Positions 32,261 through 44,393 are shown, counted from the stretch's first letter. The stretch: DNA of 64,000 bases from Chamaecyparis obtusa (GCA_027943335.1 BSBK01001580.1:248001-312000), one strand, 5' to 3'. Notes: generated by a model from the sequence alone, not told the origin. Translations and numbers: made by a program.

Positions 32261-34207
32261 TTTCTCTTGATCTTCTGTTACCTTCTCATTGATACATTGT
32301 TGTGTCTGATAGCTCTACGGAGCTCATTCATTTGTACCCTGTGCCAGTAGTGCACCCCTGACTATTTGAGATTTTTGATATATAGATGAGATTAATATTT
32401 TTGGTTGTGACATCATGTGTACTTGTCATTTTTGTTATGTATGATGATATCATGTGATGTTAATGCTATGAGTAGTGTAGAATGTATGTATGGATCAATG
32501 CAATGCGATGATTTCTTTCATATGTATGAATGTTATGCAGATGTAATGATTATGGAAATATGTATGTATATGCAATGGATATAACATGTAATGCAATAAA
32601 TGTTTATGATATGATATGTAAATGCAACGATACACATTATATGTTTTGCAGGTTGATGAAGACAAGTACTCAATCTTATGTCAAAAAGATGGTTAACCCA
32701 GGAGGATTATTGCTTGCGATCCCATGAAGAGACCTTCGAGTTAGGTTTAGCTCTTGTTAGATTGGAAGATGTGATTGAAGAATCATTTACACATTGAAGT
32801 TCGTTTAAACATTGTGAGATCATGCAAATATGCAAAATTCAATCAGACATGCAATATGAAATGCAACCGAAGACCTAGGACCTAGTCACTGATCATATGT
32901 CAATTTGTTATCATCATTGAACTTTTTGGTAACCGGATAGATCAATACAATGCCCACTAGCCATGAAACCATAGACATATGAGAATCGATTTGTATGCAC
33001 AAGAATCAATATAACACCCACTGGTTATACAACCATGGACATGAATATTGATTTGTTTTCGAAATGTCGGATTAGATATAAGCATCAAGGCACAAACACC
33101 AGGGTAACCTGAATATCATGTCCATTTTGATATAGCAATTTGTACAAGCATCAAAACATAAACGTCATGATGAGCTGAGTACGCCTTGCATTGCAAACAC
33201 GTCAAACAGTCAAGAGATCATTCTAAATCCAATGTGAATTACCCGTAGTGACCCTTTATCGTTCACATCCTTAGGCAAGATCGCGTTCCACAGTAGGAGA
33301 AAGAACTTACTTTAAAAGACAATAGTTAGATCAAATGTCCTTGAATTTTTGGGGTATCAATGGTCGAGGTACGCATGGCCATCCAATTCGAGATAGAGGC
33401 TCTTATAGTCGGACACCATTTCAATCCATAATTTCCAAAGTTGTTAGATTTTCACATACAAGCAGAAGACAAAGAAAAGATTATGCCCCCGGTCATCACT
33501 CTCTAAATCCTATAAAGGACATCATCGAAGAGCTCGAAGGGACACAATATGCAAAAATCTCAATGCAAATCAGTAAGCATACAAGGAGATAAAAGCATGA
33601 AGCACAGATTATTTTCAGTTTGAGTTTGATGTTTGATTGCGTTGTTATAGATGCAAAATCCTTTCTGGGGACAAGACAGACTGACTGACTCAAATGAAGC
33701 TTCAAAGGACTCCGACTAGATAGGAAACGTCTAAGATACATTGGAGGCCATAGGATATGACATTGATTGCCCCCAAGTTTGAAGATTGATAGGATACAGA
33801 TGCTCAAGCTTATTGGTGTACAAACTGACTTATTGAAAACTGGAAATGCAGAAACAAACCGGGAGATATGTACAAACTAAAGCAAGACTGAAAGCTGGGA
33901 AAGACCAAGATTGTGCTGATAGACGGAGCATTTGGAACAAGTGGCACCCATTTGCTGGGTTTTCACCATCTTGGTAGAGATTCTATTTTTGCTACCAAGG
34001 CGCCTGTTTCCAAGTTTTCACCAAGGCACTTTTTTTTTTTTTTGTATTTTTCATTTTTCAATTTTTTTTGATTTTTGATATTTTTTTTTGATTTTTTTGT
34101 GAATCATCAAGGTGCCTATTGCTAGGTTTTCACCAAGATGTTCATTTTTTTAGGACTTTTTCTGATTTTTAAGATTTTTTCAGGACATTTACCAAGCACT
34201 GAATGCC
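32261..34207. other. Region between the convergent PMD and pol genes of F
   Basis: There is no convincing gene. It contains an ATG-rich stretch (32430-32640, words atgtatg, atgcaatg), a splice-acceptor-like ttttgcag at about 32644-32651 followed by a block conserved in K (gacaagtactcaatcttatg), a two-copy repeat of about 62 bp at 32941-33057 (word atcaatacaatgcccact), and a T-rich tract (34028-34100) between copies of aagttttcaccaaggc. The whole block is conserved in order in K (58457-60450), which suggests an untranslated region or a further exon. Confidence 0.5.
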
Positions 34208-35570
34208 TTAGGCGTAGAATTTCTTCAGATGGAGAACATTGATTGGTTCTCGGAGCTGTTCTCCTTTAGTCGTTGAGAGTTGATAGGCACCAGAGCCAAA
34301 AGTAGTAGTGATAACAAAGGGACCCAGCCAATTGGGTTCGAACTTCCCCTTGCATTCTCGATGTGATTGATTTTTAGGATTTTCTCTCAACGCTAGATCG
34401 CCAACCTGAAATTCTCTATGTTTGACTTTCTTGTTGTAGCCTCTAGACATTCTTTTCTGATATACTCTGAGATGATCATACGCTGCTTGCCTGCGCTCAT
34501 ATAGTAATTCTAGTTCTTGTAACTTAGACACTCTGTAGTCTTCATCAGTGACAAGTCCATGCATTTTGATTCTGAGTGATGGAATTTCAACCTCAATAGG
34601 CAGTACCGCTTCAAACCCATAAACTAAAGCGAAAGGTGTAGCCCCTATAGGCATTCTGATACTAGTTCTATAGGCCCAGAGAGCTGGATTGATCATGAGA
34701 TGCCAGTCTCTTCCTGTTTTATTCACTATTCTGTGCAAGATTTTCAAGAGATTTTTGTTTGAAGCTTCAGCTTGTCCATTCCCTTGAGGATAGTAGATAG
34801 ATGACCAATTTTGAGTAATCTTGAATTTGGCACATAAGTCATCTAGGTCCTTGTTTTTGAATTGTCCCCCGTTATCTATGATTATAGAGTGAGGGATCCC
34901 ATATCTGCAAATGATGTAGTTCAGGATGAACATAGAGATCTGTTTCCCCGTTGCTTGTGTTAGAGGAACTGCTTCTACCCATTTTGTAAAATAATCTGTA
35001 GCTGTGATTATATGGGTATGTCCATTAGAAGAGTGCGGATGGATAGCACCTATGAGATCAAATGCCCATTGTTGAAAAGGCCATTGTGTAGTAAAGGGAA
35101 TCAGATCTATCCCTGGAGCATGAATCAAGTTGCCATGTACTTGACACTGTTGACAGTTTTTAGCAAATTTAATAGCCTCTTTCTCCATTTCAGGCCAATA
35201 GTACCCGGCCCTAATAAGTTTTCGAGCTAACGTTAAACCGTTCGAGTGTGACCCACATATACCCTCGTGAACTTCCTCTAATGCACATTGAGACTCTTCC
35301 CGTTCTAAACATCTAAGTAGTGTACCATCTAGACCTCATTTGTACAGATCATTACCAATGATGACATATCGAGATGCGGATCGGATAAGGTTTCATTTCT
35401 CAAAATGGTTAAAGGACTCAGGGATGATTTGGTCATGGAGATAGGAGAATAGATTTTTGTAGCGAGATGAGTCATAACCTACAACAGTGCAGATCATGCG
35501 GGTTTCAGGGGAGTCATATGCAGGATAGGATAGGGCTTCCACCAGGAACTCGTAGTGTAGTTCATGTTCG
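34208..35570 (-). pseudogene. Integrase of Tat element F
   Basis: The minus-strand integrase inserts element DNA. The N-terminal zinc finger reads HEGICGSHSNG ... CQQCQ (about 35290-35140). The catalytic triad is complete: D in AFDLIGA (about 35060), D in IIDNGGQF (about 34880) and E in QAEASNK (about 34770). The C-terminal domain shows FQVGDLALRENP and KFEPNWLGPFVI, then INVLHLKKFYA and the stop at 34208. There is no chromodomain. Stops lie upstream of 35188 in the finger region, but from 35188 to the end (326 codons) the frame is open. It is in the same frame as the rest of gag-pol. Confidence 0.9.
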
Positions 35571-35572
35571 GG

Positions 35573-35965
35573 CTACTGTAAAAGAGTAGATAATGTCGCC
35601 ATTGCATCGACAGCCTTATTCTCCATTCTGGGTATTTGCTCAAACGTGATAGAGATGAAGTATTTCTTTAAATCATCTACCATTCTCTTGTAAGGAATGA
35701 GCTTTTCATGTTTGGTTTGGTACACATCATTGACTTGGTGGATGACCAATTGTGAGTCTCCATGGATGTGCATCTCTGTAACTCTCCACTGTATTGCCAT
35801 TTTCATACCATTGAGAAGTGCCTCATATTCAGTAATATTGTTTGTGCAAGGAAACTTTAATCTAAATGCTTTGGGTATCGAGTATCCTTGAGGAGTGATG
35901 AATAATATGCCTGCTCCCGATCCATTCTCTGTGTAGGAGCCATCAAAGAATAACTGCCACACTCT
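35573..35965 (-). pseudogene. Archaeal-type RNase H (aRNH) of Tat element F
   Basis: Reading on the minus strand, the acidic positions are D in LFFDGSYTENGSGAG (about 35943), E in ITEYEALL (about 35825), D in IHGDSQLV (about 35755) and D in KAVDAMA (about 35605); all are kept. The domain follows the degenerate canonical RNase H and precedes integrase, the usual Tat order. It ends at a stop near 35573. This 393-bp stretch is fully open within a 283-codon frame. Confidence 0.88.
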
Positions 35966-38041
35966 AGAAGAGAGGTGCATGATAGAAGAATCGGGAAATT
36001 CCATTTGCATGGGTGTATCATCAAACAGTGGTGCTTCAGCTAATTGATCAGCAATGACCTGTCCTTTGATAGGTTTTCTTTCAACATATTGAATGTCAAA
36101 TTCTCTCAAGAGCATGACCCATTTAGCTAGTCTACCTGTGAGGGTAGCCTTGCTTAGGAGATATTTCAGTGGATCAATTTTAGCTACCAAATGAGTGGTA
36201 TGAGCTAACATGTAGTGTCTCAATTTCTGTGATGCAAAGATCACAGCTAGACATGCCTTCTCTATCATTGAGTAGTTCTTCTCATAGGCCACTAAAGTTC
36301 GGCTGATATAGTAGATGGCTCTTTCTTTCTTATTCTCATCATGCTGTGCTAGCAATGCCCCCAGTGATGTATCTGTTGTGGAGACATATAATATTAATGG
36401 CTTCCCATGAATAGGAGGTATCAATATAGGCGGATTTGATAGATACTTCTTGATATGTTTAAATTTGTTCTCTCATTCTTCATTCCATGCAAAGGTCACA
36501 CCTTTATGTAATGTTTTTGTAAAAGGCTGTGAGATGTCTGCTAGCTGTGATATGAATCTTCTGATAGATTGAACTTTGCCTTGCAACGTCCTCATTTGAC
36601 TGATATTTGTGGGAGGTTGCATCTCTATTATAGCCTTGACCTTAGCTGGATCAACTTCAATGCCTTTCTTGGAGACGATGTATCCTAGGAGCTTTCCAGA
36701 AGTGACTCCAAAAGCACACTTTTTAAGATTTAGTCGAAGACTAAATTTTTCCATTCTGTCGAGGATCAGGCTCAAGTCTGTTAGATGTTTAGTTCTAATC
36801 ATGGATTTTGCCAAGGTATCATCTACGTAATCCTCCATTGTTCTATGCATCATATCATGAAAAATAGATGTCATTGCTCTTTGATATGTAGCTCCAGCAT
36901 TTTTGAGTCCGAATGGCATAACATTCCAATAGAAAGTTCCCCACGCACATGTGAAAGCTATTTTCTCTTGATCTTCTGGAGCAATTTTGAGTTGGTTGTA
37001 CCCAGAAAAGACATCCATTAAGGAATACATTTCATAGCCCGCAGTCATGTCCACTATCATATCAATGTTAGGCAGTGGAAAATCATCCTTAGGGCATGCT
37101 CTATTCACATCTCTAAAGTCCGTGCACACTCTGATTGAACTATCTTTTTTTGAAATAGGTACAATGTTTGAGATCCATTCAGCATAGTCTATGACATGGA
37201 TGAATCCAGCTTTTAGGAGTTTTTCTAGTTCTACTTTGACTAAGAGTGCAACATGAGGATGCATCTTTCTCAATTTTTGTTTGATTGGTTTTACTCCGGG
37301 AGCAATGGATAGATGGTGCATAATGAGATTGGGATCCAATCCTGGCATATCTGAATATTTCCATGCAAAGTTGATCTTTTTCTCTGATAAGAATGTAGTG
37401 AATTTCTGTTTCTCTTCTTCTGATAGAGATTGTGCTACATGTACCAATTGTGGTTCCTCTATTGTACCCAAATTGATGGATTGAGTTGGCTCAATCAGAA
37501 CTGGAGATCTATCCTGTAAATGACTCGAAAGGACATCAAATATCTCATCCTTAGGCACCTCGAAGAGGTTTTCACCTTCAGATACGTCTTTTCTTTTTAC
37601 TTTTGTCAGTTCTGAGACTGCCACAAAGTGGTTTTCACCCTTAGAACTCTTTTTCTTTTTCTTTTTACTCTTGTTTTTCTGACTAAGATATTTGATGTCT
37701 GACTCAGTCATGCTGACACTCGGTTCACTAATGGAAGTACTCATAGGCTCAACTGCATTGAGGTAGCAGGCAAGGGCATAGTCATTTGGGAAGGTATACA
37801 TACCATGGTTTGGGTTTGTGGAAGTTTGGTCAATAAGATCAGGGCGTTGGATAGTCAAAGCGGGAAAGGCTTGGGATATGGTGTTCACGGTTGTGGATAT
37901 GTCATCATTGGTCCTAACCCAACGCTCAAGTTCAAAGGTGATATTACAGCTCAAAATGTTCAATTCATGAATAGGCTCAACATCATCATGGGAGTCCTCT
38001 TCAGCCATAGGTGGATCAGACACGTTAAGTTCATTGTTTCG
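35966..38041 (-). pseudogene. Reverse transcriptase and degenerate RNase H of Tat element F
   Basis: The linker 38040-37450 is Ser/Lys-rich with a lysine run (KNKSKKKKKKSSKG). The RT core (about 37300-36560) shows WISNIVPISKKDSSIRVCTDFRDVN, CPKDDFPLPNID, LMDVFSGYNQ, MPFGLKNAGATYQRAM, the catalytic YVDD at about 36817-36830, and LNLKKCAFGVTSGKLLG. The canonical RNase H (36424-35970) has lost its first catalytic Asp (LYVSTTDTS where DASD is expected) but keeps the fold motifs AIYYISRTL and IADQLAEAP. One stop at 36473 separates the two open frames. RT itself is open for 516 codons. Confidence 0.92.
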
Positions 38042-38344
38042 CTCTAGACCTACGTCGGGTTGAGATACATATTGGTGAATAACATCTATATATTTCTTCG
38101 TTATAAGCTCATCTTCTTCTGGAATGGCACCCCATTCATATTCATTTGACTCAGCTTCTGATTCAGGATCTCTAGGAAATCTTAAAAAATGTGTGAAATC
38201 AGGATGAATACCCCAAGAAGGATTACCCTCAGTCTCTGACTTGAATTCATATTCATGGGAATCAGTGTCAGAATAACTACCCCCTTCTTCTTAATGAGTT
38301 TGATCACCTTCGAGATTAGCTGGTTCTTGTGGTGCAACCATCTC

Positions 38345-38880
38345 TTACGCTACAGTAGGTTCTTGTGTTTCTACTACATTAATTCTTTTGATAGGATCAT
38401 CTGTGTCATCAAGAAGATCTTTGATCTCTTTAGGCAATTTTTCATAGGGGATAAGCTCAGAGCTATCTAAATCATCATCAGAGGGTTCTGTTTCTTCTTT
38501 CTTAAGAAGGGGTTCTCCTAGTGTAATTTGTTCTATGACATGAGAACAACCACCTCTGAGATGATAGGGTTTCTTCTTAAACCCTATGCCACCAGTATCT
38601 TTTTTGTCTCTACCAATATGTGAAATGGGTGTCACAAGACCCTTTCCCCTGATTCCTAGAGGCCCTTGACATGAATATCCCATCTTGGCTATCAATTTGT
38701 TTCCTGGACCATATGAATTAGAAGGGATTGTAGGTGCTATAGATTCACTAGGTTGAACAATTTTGGATTCAGAATCATCTTTGTATAGCCATGCAAGCAC
38801 AACTTCATCTTCTTCAAATTCTTGTTTGGATACTTGCTCCGCCACAAAATTTCTTTTGTATGCTTCCATAGGTTCCTTAG
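38345..38880 (-). pseudogene. G-patch domain segment between protease and RT of F
   Basis: On the minus strand, at about 38720-38570, the translation SYGPGNKLIAKMGYSCQGPLGIRGKGLVTPI followed by GGIGFKKKP matches the G-patch pattern (aromatic-x2-glycine, hhxKMGYxxGxxLG..G.G). G-patch domains bind RNA or activate RNA helicases in known families. An acidic stretch with DDDLDSSELIPYEKLPKEIKDLLDD follows. It is in the same frame as Gag and RT. Stops lie at about 38884 and 38345. Confidence 0.7.
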
Positions 38881-38983
38881 GTTCTGATTTAGATTACTTC
38901 AAAGATTTTCCATATGACTTGGGTGAGATAGGGAGAGATGTCAGAGACAAGACTGACTCTATAGTGTATTCTCCCATCCCATT

Positions 38984-39703
38984 TTATTTGATATTGATCT
39001 CTTTAGCAATGTCGTCCATCTTAGATGTGGAAGCAACATTTAGCTGCTTGATGGAAGATTCTCTGTTATTGGGAACAAGCTTATCGGCACTTTCCTTCAA
39101 TGTATTGCAAGTTGTACTCAGATCTGCTGGGATAGTAACCTCCACTCCTTCATAGGGAAATTTCAAGCATTGATGGTACATAGAAGGAATAGCTTGCATT
39201 TCATGTATCCAGGGTCTCCCTAGAAGGATATTGTAAGCCAATGGTAGATCAAGCACCTGACATGTGGTATCTTTGATGATCAGACCTACTCGGATGGGTA
39301 AGACAATAGTGCCTTTAGAAGCTCTTTCTTGTTCATCATAGGCTTTTATGGTGATCTTCTTTCGAGGATCAATAGCCATCTCTGAGAATCCCAACTGTGT
39401 GATTAAGTTGTAAGAACAAATGTTGAGGCCTGCGCCCCCATCTATCAACACACGTTTGACTCGACGGTTCTGGATCAAGACTTCTATGTGCAAGGGTTGA
39501 TTATGTGGGTGACTTAGGGAGTTGTCATCCTCTTCTGAAAAGGAGATATATTGCGGAGACGTTAGATGACCAACCATATTCTGGAACCTATCTAGATCTA
39601 GATCATTAGGAACATTAGAGCTGAGCAAAGCTTTGTCTAGGATATCTCTGTGAGCTGGAGATATTCGAAATAACTCAAACATGGAGATTTTGGCATTGGT
39701 ATG
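38984..39703 (-). pseudogene. Protease of Tat element F
   Basis: This is a retropepsin-type aspartic protease on the minus strand. The catalytic motif is VLIDGGAGLNICS (about 39455-39415; D-G-G form, usual for Tat elements). The second conserved block is YNILLGRPWIHEMQAIPS (about 39230-39180). The frame is open for 232 codons from 39682 to the stop near 38984. Preceding stops at 39704 are of the Q-to-stop type. It would release Gag, RT and integrase from the polyprotein. Confidence 0.88.
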
Positions 39704-41674
39704 CTAGAGTTGTTGGACGATGCTGTAAGATGTAGGTCTTGTATCCTTTGGATTGGAAGATTTCGAGGCAACCTTCTGTCTAGAAGCAGATGTGAGATTG
39801 AAAGGTATCTTAGGGACATTAGATGAACTTGGTGTTTGTCCTTTTAGATGAGTCTGAGCTTGTGATCTAGTAACCGCATTAGCTGAGGAATGATTTCTAT
39901 CCCTTTGTACAATTGTGATGACATTGCAGCTCTCAGAGATACATGGTTCAACCATATTGATGACAGCATCTTTTCCAGGGTAGGCATAGTTGACTTTTGC
40001 CCCCATGTTAGGCTGGGAAGTGGAAACTCCTTTGCCATGTTGTGGAAACAGTTCTGTAAATGCTGTGTGATCATTATTGCTGGTAGGATTATCAATCGTG
40101 ATATCCCCTTGATCTATCAAGTCTTGAATGGTATGCCTCAAGTGAAAGCATCCATTAGTTTTGTGGCCTTTAGTCTGATGGAAAGCACAAAATTCATTAT
40201 CTTTCCACCAATATGGTTTTGGATCTGGATCAGGTTTTTAGATTGGTGGTAAAGAGATCATGTTATCAGCTATCAGGGTTCTTAGGGCAGATTCCAAAGA
40301 TTCTCCCAGGGGAGTAAACTTTCATTTATTATCCCATCGTTTGAATGGCTTCTTTGGAGATGGTTCAGTAGATTTTTGCTCTGAAGCTTCAATGGCTTTG
40401 GTGGCAAGGGTGAGATTGTAGGCCGGTGCCTTTGATGGGGTGTGGATAGTGTCAACAACACCATCAGAGATGATACCTTTGTTTCTATTCCAGCTCTTGT
40501 TTTTATCTTTTGAGCTAGATCCAGGTTCAGACTTGTCCTTTTGAAGTGTGATTTCTCCTTTCTTGACAAGTACTTTCTCAATCTTGATTGCATTATCCAC
40601 CATTTTATCAAAAGATACATGATCTTGCATTTGTAATGGATAGTTGAGCTCTAGAACAAGGTTATTGATAAAGATTTCAATTTTCTCCATTTCGGGAATT
40701 TGTCTAGCATATAGAGAAAACTTCTTTCGCCACCTCTTGAGAAAAGTTAGGAATGATTCCCCTGGATATTGCTTGAGGTTAAAGATATCGATCATGGTAA
40801 TCAAATGTTGAATATTGTAGGAATATTGTTGATAAAACAATTTAATCAATTCCTCAAAAGTTTTGATCGTAGAAGGTAATCTTGAAAACCACTGAATGGA
40901 TGCTCCTCCCAAGGATCTAGGAAAAAGATGCATTAGATAAGTCGGTTCATGCATGAATTCCATGGATTGTGTACAGAACTCTCTGACATGATCTTGAGGA
41001 TCAGAGTGTCCGTCATATTTTTCATACTTTGGTATCTCCACTCTTTTTGGGAATGGAGGCATATACAAGTCTTTGTCAAAAGGGAAAGGACAAAGGGCCT
41101 CCATGGAGAATTCCTTGGGTTCCTTCTCTTTCTCAATTTTATTCATTTTGACCTGCATAGCATGCAGCTGGTTCATTATGGCCGTCATCAAAGTTTTTTC
41201 CTCATGCGTGATGATATCTTTGACATTGAAGTGAGGAGGAAGTTTAGCTCCTTCCTGGGCTAATTGCAAAAAGTATGCCTCTCTATCCATTTTCAAGAAA
41301 TGCCTCATCATTCTTTTGAATTCATTGTCATTCTGACACCGATGGATTTCAGAGGGTGTAGGGTCTTGGTCGGCATTATGTTGAGAATGGTGTCCTTGGG
41401 ATCCTCCTAGAGAACCTTGGTTTGTCCCTGCTTGAGACATGGTAGGAGTTTTTGGGCTCCCTGGAATAGATTGAGGAGGAGTTTGCTGATTACCTCTGTG
41501 AGTTGATAAAGGAGGTATGTAACCAGTTTTCAATCGAAAGTTACTGAGACCGTCATCTTCGTAGATACCTGACTTGATGAGTTGTTCAAGAGTTGGACCT
41601 GGGGTATTGGTCAAAAGTAAGTTCTGAGATGTTTCTTCTGATTTCTTGTGTGAAGAAGCTCTGGTCTCCACCAT
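39704..41674 (-). pseudogene. gag of Tat element F
   Basis: The start is taken at the ATG at 41674 (MVETRASSHKK) rather than the upstream ATG of the open stretch at 41722, because MVxTR-type starts are usual for this group. The Gag core lies at about 41090-40620: PKYEKYDGHSDPQDHVREF, then LFPRSLGGASIQWFSRLP, FEELIKLFYQQYSYN and LKQYPGESFLTFLKRWRKK. After stops at 40322 and about 40222, the sequence CAFHQTKGHKTNGCFHLRHTIQDLIDQG (about 40190-40110) is a zinc-knuckle-like C...H...H...C region. The same frame then continues into protease. Confidence 0.9.
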
Positions 41675-42114
41675 TAACTTTGAATGAAACAAAAGAAAAG
41701 GATGAAGACAACTGAAGAACAATTTGATTCGAGAAAATTTGATGACTCAACCTTGTCAAGATTATGATAGTTTTGAAGATCTGATGAGATGTGGGTGAAG
41801 GAAACTGTGCCCTGGATGTATGGGATAGATCGCCCAAAAGATAGCGGACACGAGTTCTCAACACTTAGTCTATTTTTGAAGATTGATTGAAGATTGATAG
41901 TTATGACAAGGTTTTTGACACGAGATAAAAAGGACTCAAATTGATCAAATAGAAGACTAGATCGGATTCAAAAGATCAAACTCAAAAAATGGTAGAATGC
42001 TCAATAGCTACTGCTCTGTTCCTCACACAATGATATTTTTGAGAGATTCTGGAACTAGGCTGGAAACATTGGATATCTCACAAATTGACAATTTCTGACA
42101 ACTCTCTCAAATTT

Positions 42115-42360
42115 TTCCAAACGACACTCTGCAGACTCGTACGACAGTTGGGTAGAAATGAAACGATAGTTGCGAAAGTCGTATGACAGTTGGGTAGCAA
42201 TGAAACGACAGTTGACAAAACCCGTATGATAGTTGCTAACAATTTTTGGCTTCTTGAATTTTGCTGGTTTGAAAACTCGTACGACACTGGGTTCTCAATC
42301 ATATGACATATGGGTGATACTAAAATGACATTTGACAAAAATTCATATGACTTTTGACTT
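42115..42360 (-). repeat. Palindrome array, leader of F (gag-proximal)
   Basis: Copies of tcgtacgaca and decayed forms lie near 42120, 42137, 42164, 42179, 42207, 42225, 42278 and 42300, each in the context acgacagttgggtagnaatgaaa. The period is roughly 20-30 bp. Confidence 0.7.
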
Positions 42361-43102
42361 CTTGAAATGAATTTTGACTCCAGAAAGAACTTTGCGTCAA
42401 TTTTTTCAAAATTTAAGGTTTTCAGTTCTAGATTGTTTGCAAATTGTACTGTCCAAATTTTGAAGGTTATACTAGATTTGATCATTTTTAAGAGCCAAGT
42501 AGATAAACAAGCACGCAGAACAGCAAGCAAGTGATTCCAAGCACATCTGAAAATAATGAACAAGGGCAAAAACAACCTTGCGCATGAACAATCAAGTGAC
42601 CAAATTGTGCTAATCCCTGAGAGTACTAATTGTGTATGTTCTGAAAAGTTTTGCAATAACACACATATACCTGAAAGTGAAAAATTGGCCTCTCTAGGGT
42701 TTTTAGTAATGGTTTGACTCTGCAACTTTTATGATTCAAAGGGGTGAACTCCAATCCCAGCGCACTAGGGTTTTGACACAGTCCAAGAACTTAATCTTCA
42801 AGAGCTGCTAGGGAGATCTGACAACCCAACAATGAACCATACCTGTGGAGATTTCTTCCACAAGGACATTTATATAGCAGCTATCACTACCACAGTGAAA
42901 ATGGCTATGACCGCTTGAGGTTCCGTTAACGCAGTTTGCCCTGTGAAGGGATTGTCTACTACGGTTAACCCTCTCTAAAGATGACTCACAGATTTATACC
43001 ACAAGGGGACTTGGCTCCAGATTCAAGGTTTTGACACCTCTTCACTTTTAACCCAAACAAAGCAAGCAGATTAATCCGACACGCTAAGACAAAGTTTTGT
43101 TC

Positions 43103-43295
43103 CACCAAGGTCTGTGATATCAACTCCACGTGATCTATCAACCTCTCCAGGGAGAGAATGTATCAATCAATAAGAGAAGACACACTAACCAATTTTGATT
43201 CACCAAAGCTCGTGATATCAACCCCACGTGATCTATCAACCTCTCCGGAGAGAGAATGTGTCGATCAATAAGAGAAGACTCACTAACCAAGTTGA
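43103..43295 (-). repeat. 98-bp tandem duplication with CACGTG in the leader of F
   Basis: Two copies start at 43103 and 43201 (caccaagg or caccaaag, gtgatatcaac, ccacgtgatctatcaacctc). Each contains CACGTG, the G-box core, and the word ctctccagggagagaat or ctctccggagagagaat, itself a short inverted repeat. Confidence 0.8.
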
Positions 43296-44044
43296 ATGTG
43301 AAACGCACTAAGTATCCTCCCTACCTACAAGGATTCTGTCATCAAGAAATATTTCTCTAGGAATCCAATCTCTCAAGAATCATGAATAGTGTTCATAGGG
43401 CCTAATTACTATGTGAGCACAGATATATTCCCAAAAGCAAATCTACCAAAAGTACCCAAAAAGTAGAAAGAGGAACACTTAACGCTTAAAGAGAATATGA
43501 GATGAGTCCACAAGGTGGAACACTTAACACCTCACACAAGCTAAAAATGAGTCTCCAACTTAGAAAACAAGTGAGTTCCTAAAAGCACAAAAGGGTTGCC
43601 AAGTGGAACATTTAACGCTTCTGTCCTATTGACCCCTCCCCTTTATGGTGCTGAGATTGCAACCACGGGGCAGAAATGAGGGGCCGGCGGATTAGCGAGT
43701 ACAATAACCCAAGATAGCAATCAAGATCAATCACAAGTATTCTAAGACTACTTAATGAATTCTTATGTGATTACAACCTAGTATCAAATTATGCAAGTGT
43801 GCAAAATGAAAGCATGAGAAGACGCACACAAGCTAGACACATGAGAGATTTATTTTAAGCCCAAATCAAAATGTTATTAGATGAAGGAGAATACCTGGTG
43901 ATCCTCGCAATGCGCTTAGTAGATTTTACTTGATTTTTAGCAATTCTTGCACTTTTCCCAATCAAAACCAGCAGAGAGCAATAAAAAATAGAGAATTTCA
44001 ATTGTCAAAATTAGCAGTTAGCCGAAATATAAACATCAAATCTG

Positions 44045-44285
44045 ATACTCTGCTGTGAAAAATGAAACGACAGTCAAAAATTGGTATGAAAACTCATACG
44101 ACAGTGGGTATGTTCTCAGACAACAGTCCAAAAACTCGTACGACACTGGGTATGCTACCATACGACAGTTGAGCTCCCAAACAATAGTGGGTTTGTGATG
44201 AAATGAGCCTCGATCCGATAGACTATCATACGACAGTGGGTATGCTCTCATACGACATTTGTCAGAAACTCGTACGACAGATGTA
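44045..44285 (-). repeat. Palindrome array, leader of F (LTR-proximal)
   Basis: Copies lie near 44064, 44096, 44136, 44160, 44230, 44258 and 44273 (tcgtacgaca, catacgacagt). Most are followed by gtgggtatg or ctgggtatgct. The array lies about 115 bp from the primer site. Confidence 0.7.
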
Positions 44286-44374
44286 CGAACAAAAATTAAA
44301 AATCACAGTTTTACACAGATCCTGAGGAGAAAAATATAGAAATTGATAGAATTGAATTGGAAACCCATTTCAGG

Positions 44375-44393
44375 GCCCCACGGTGGTCGCTAG
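44375..44393 (-). other. Primer binding site of F
   Basis: On the minus strand, six bases after the LTR, the sequence AGCGACCACCGTGGGGCC resembles the primer site of element C (TGGTGACTCCGTTGGGGA), so the same class of primer tRNA is likely. Confidence 0.6.

Noticed and set aside
32530..32727. Possible small gene in the ATG-rich stretch
   Set aside because: The start codons come from atgtatg-type repeats, and K does not preserve the frame. Only the block after ttttgcag is conserved.
36609..37021. Open frames on the plus strand opposite RT of F
   Set aside because: They are antisense shadows of the well-supported RT and RNase H frame; the same shadows appear opposite K.
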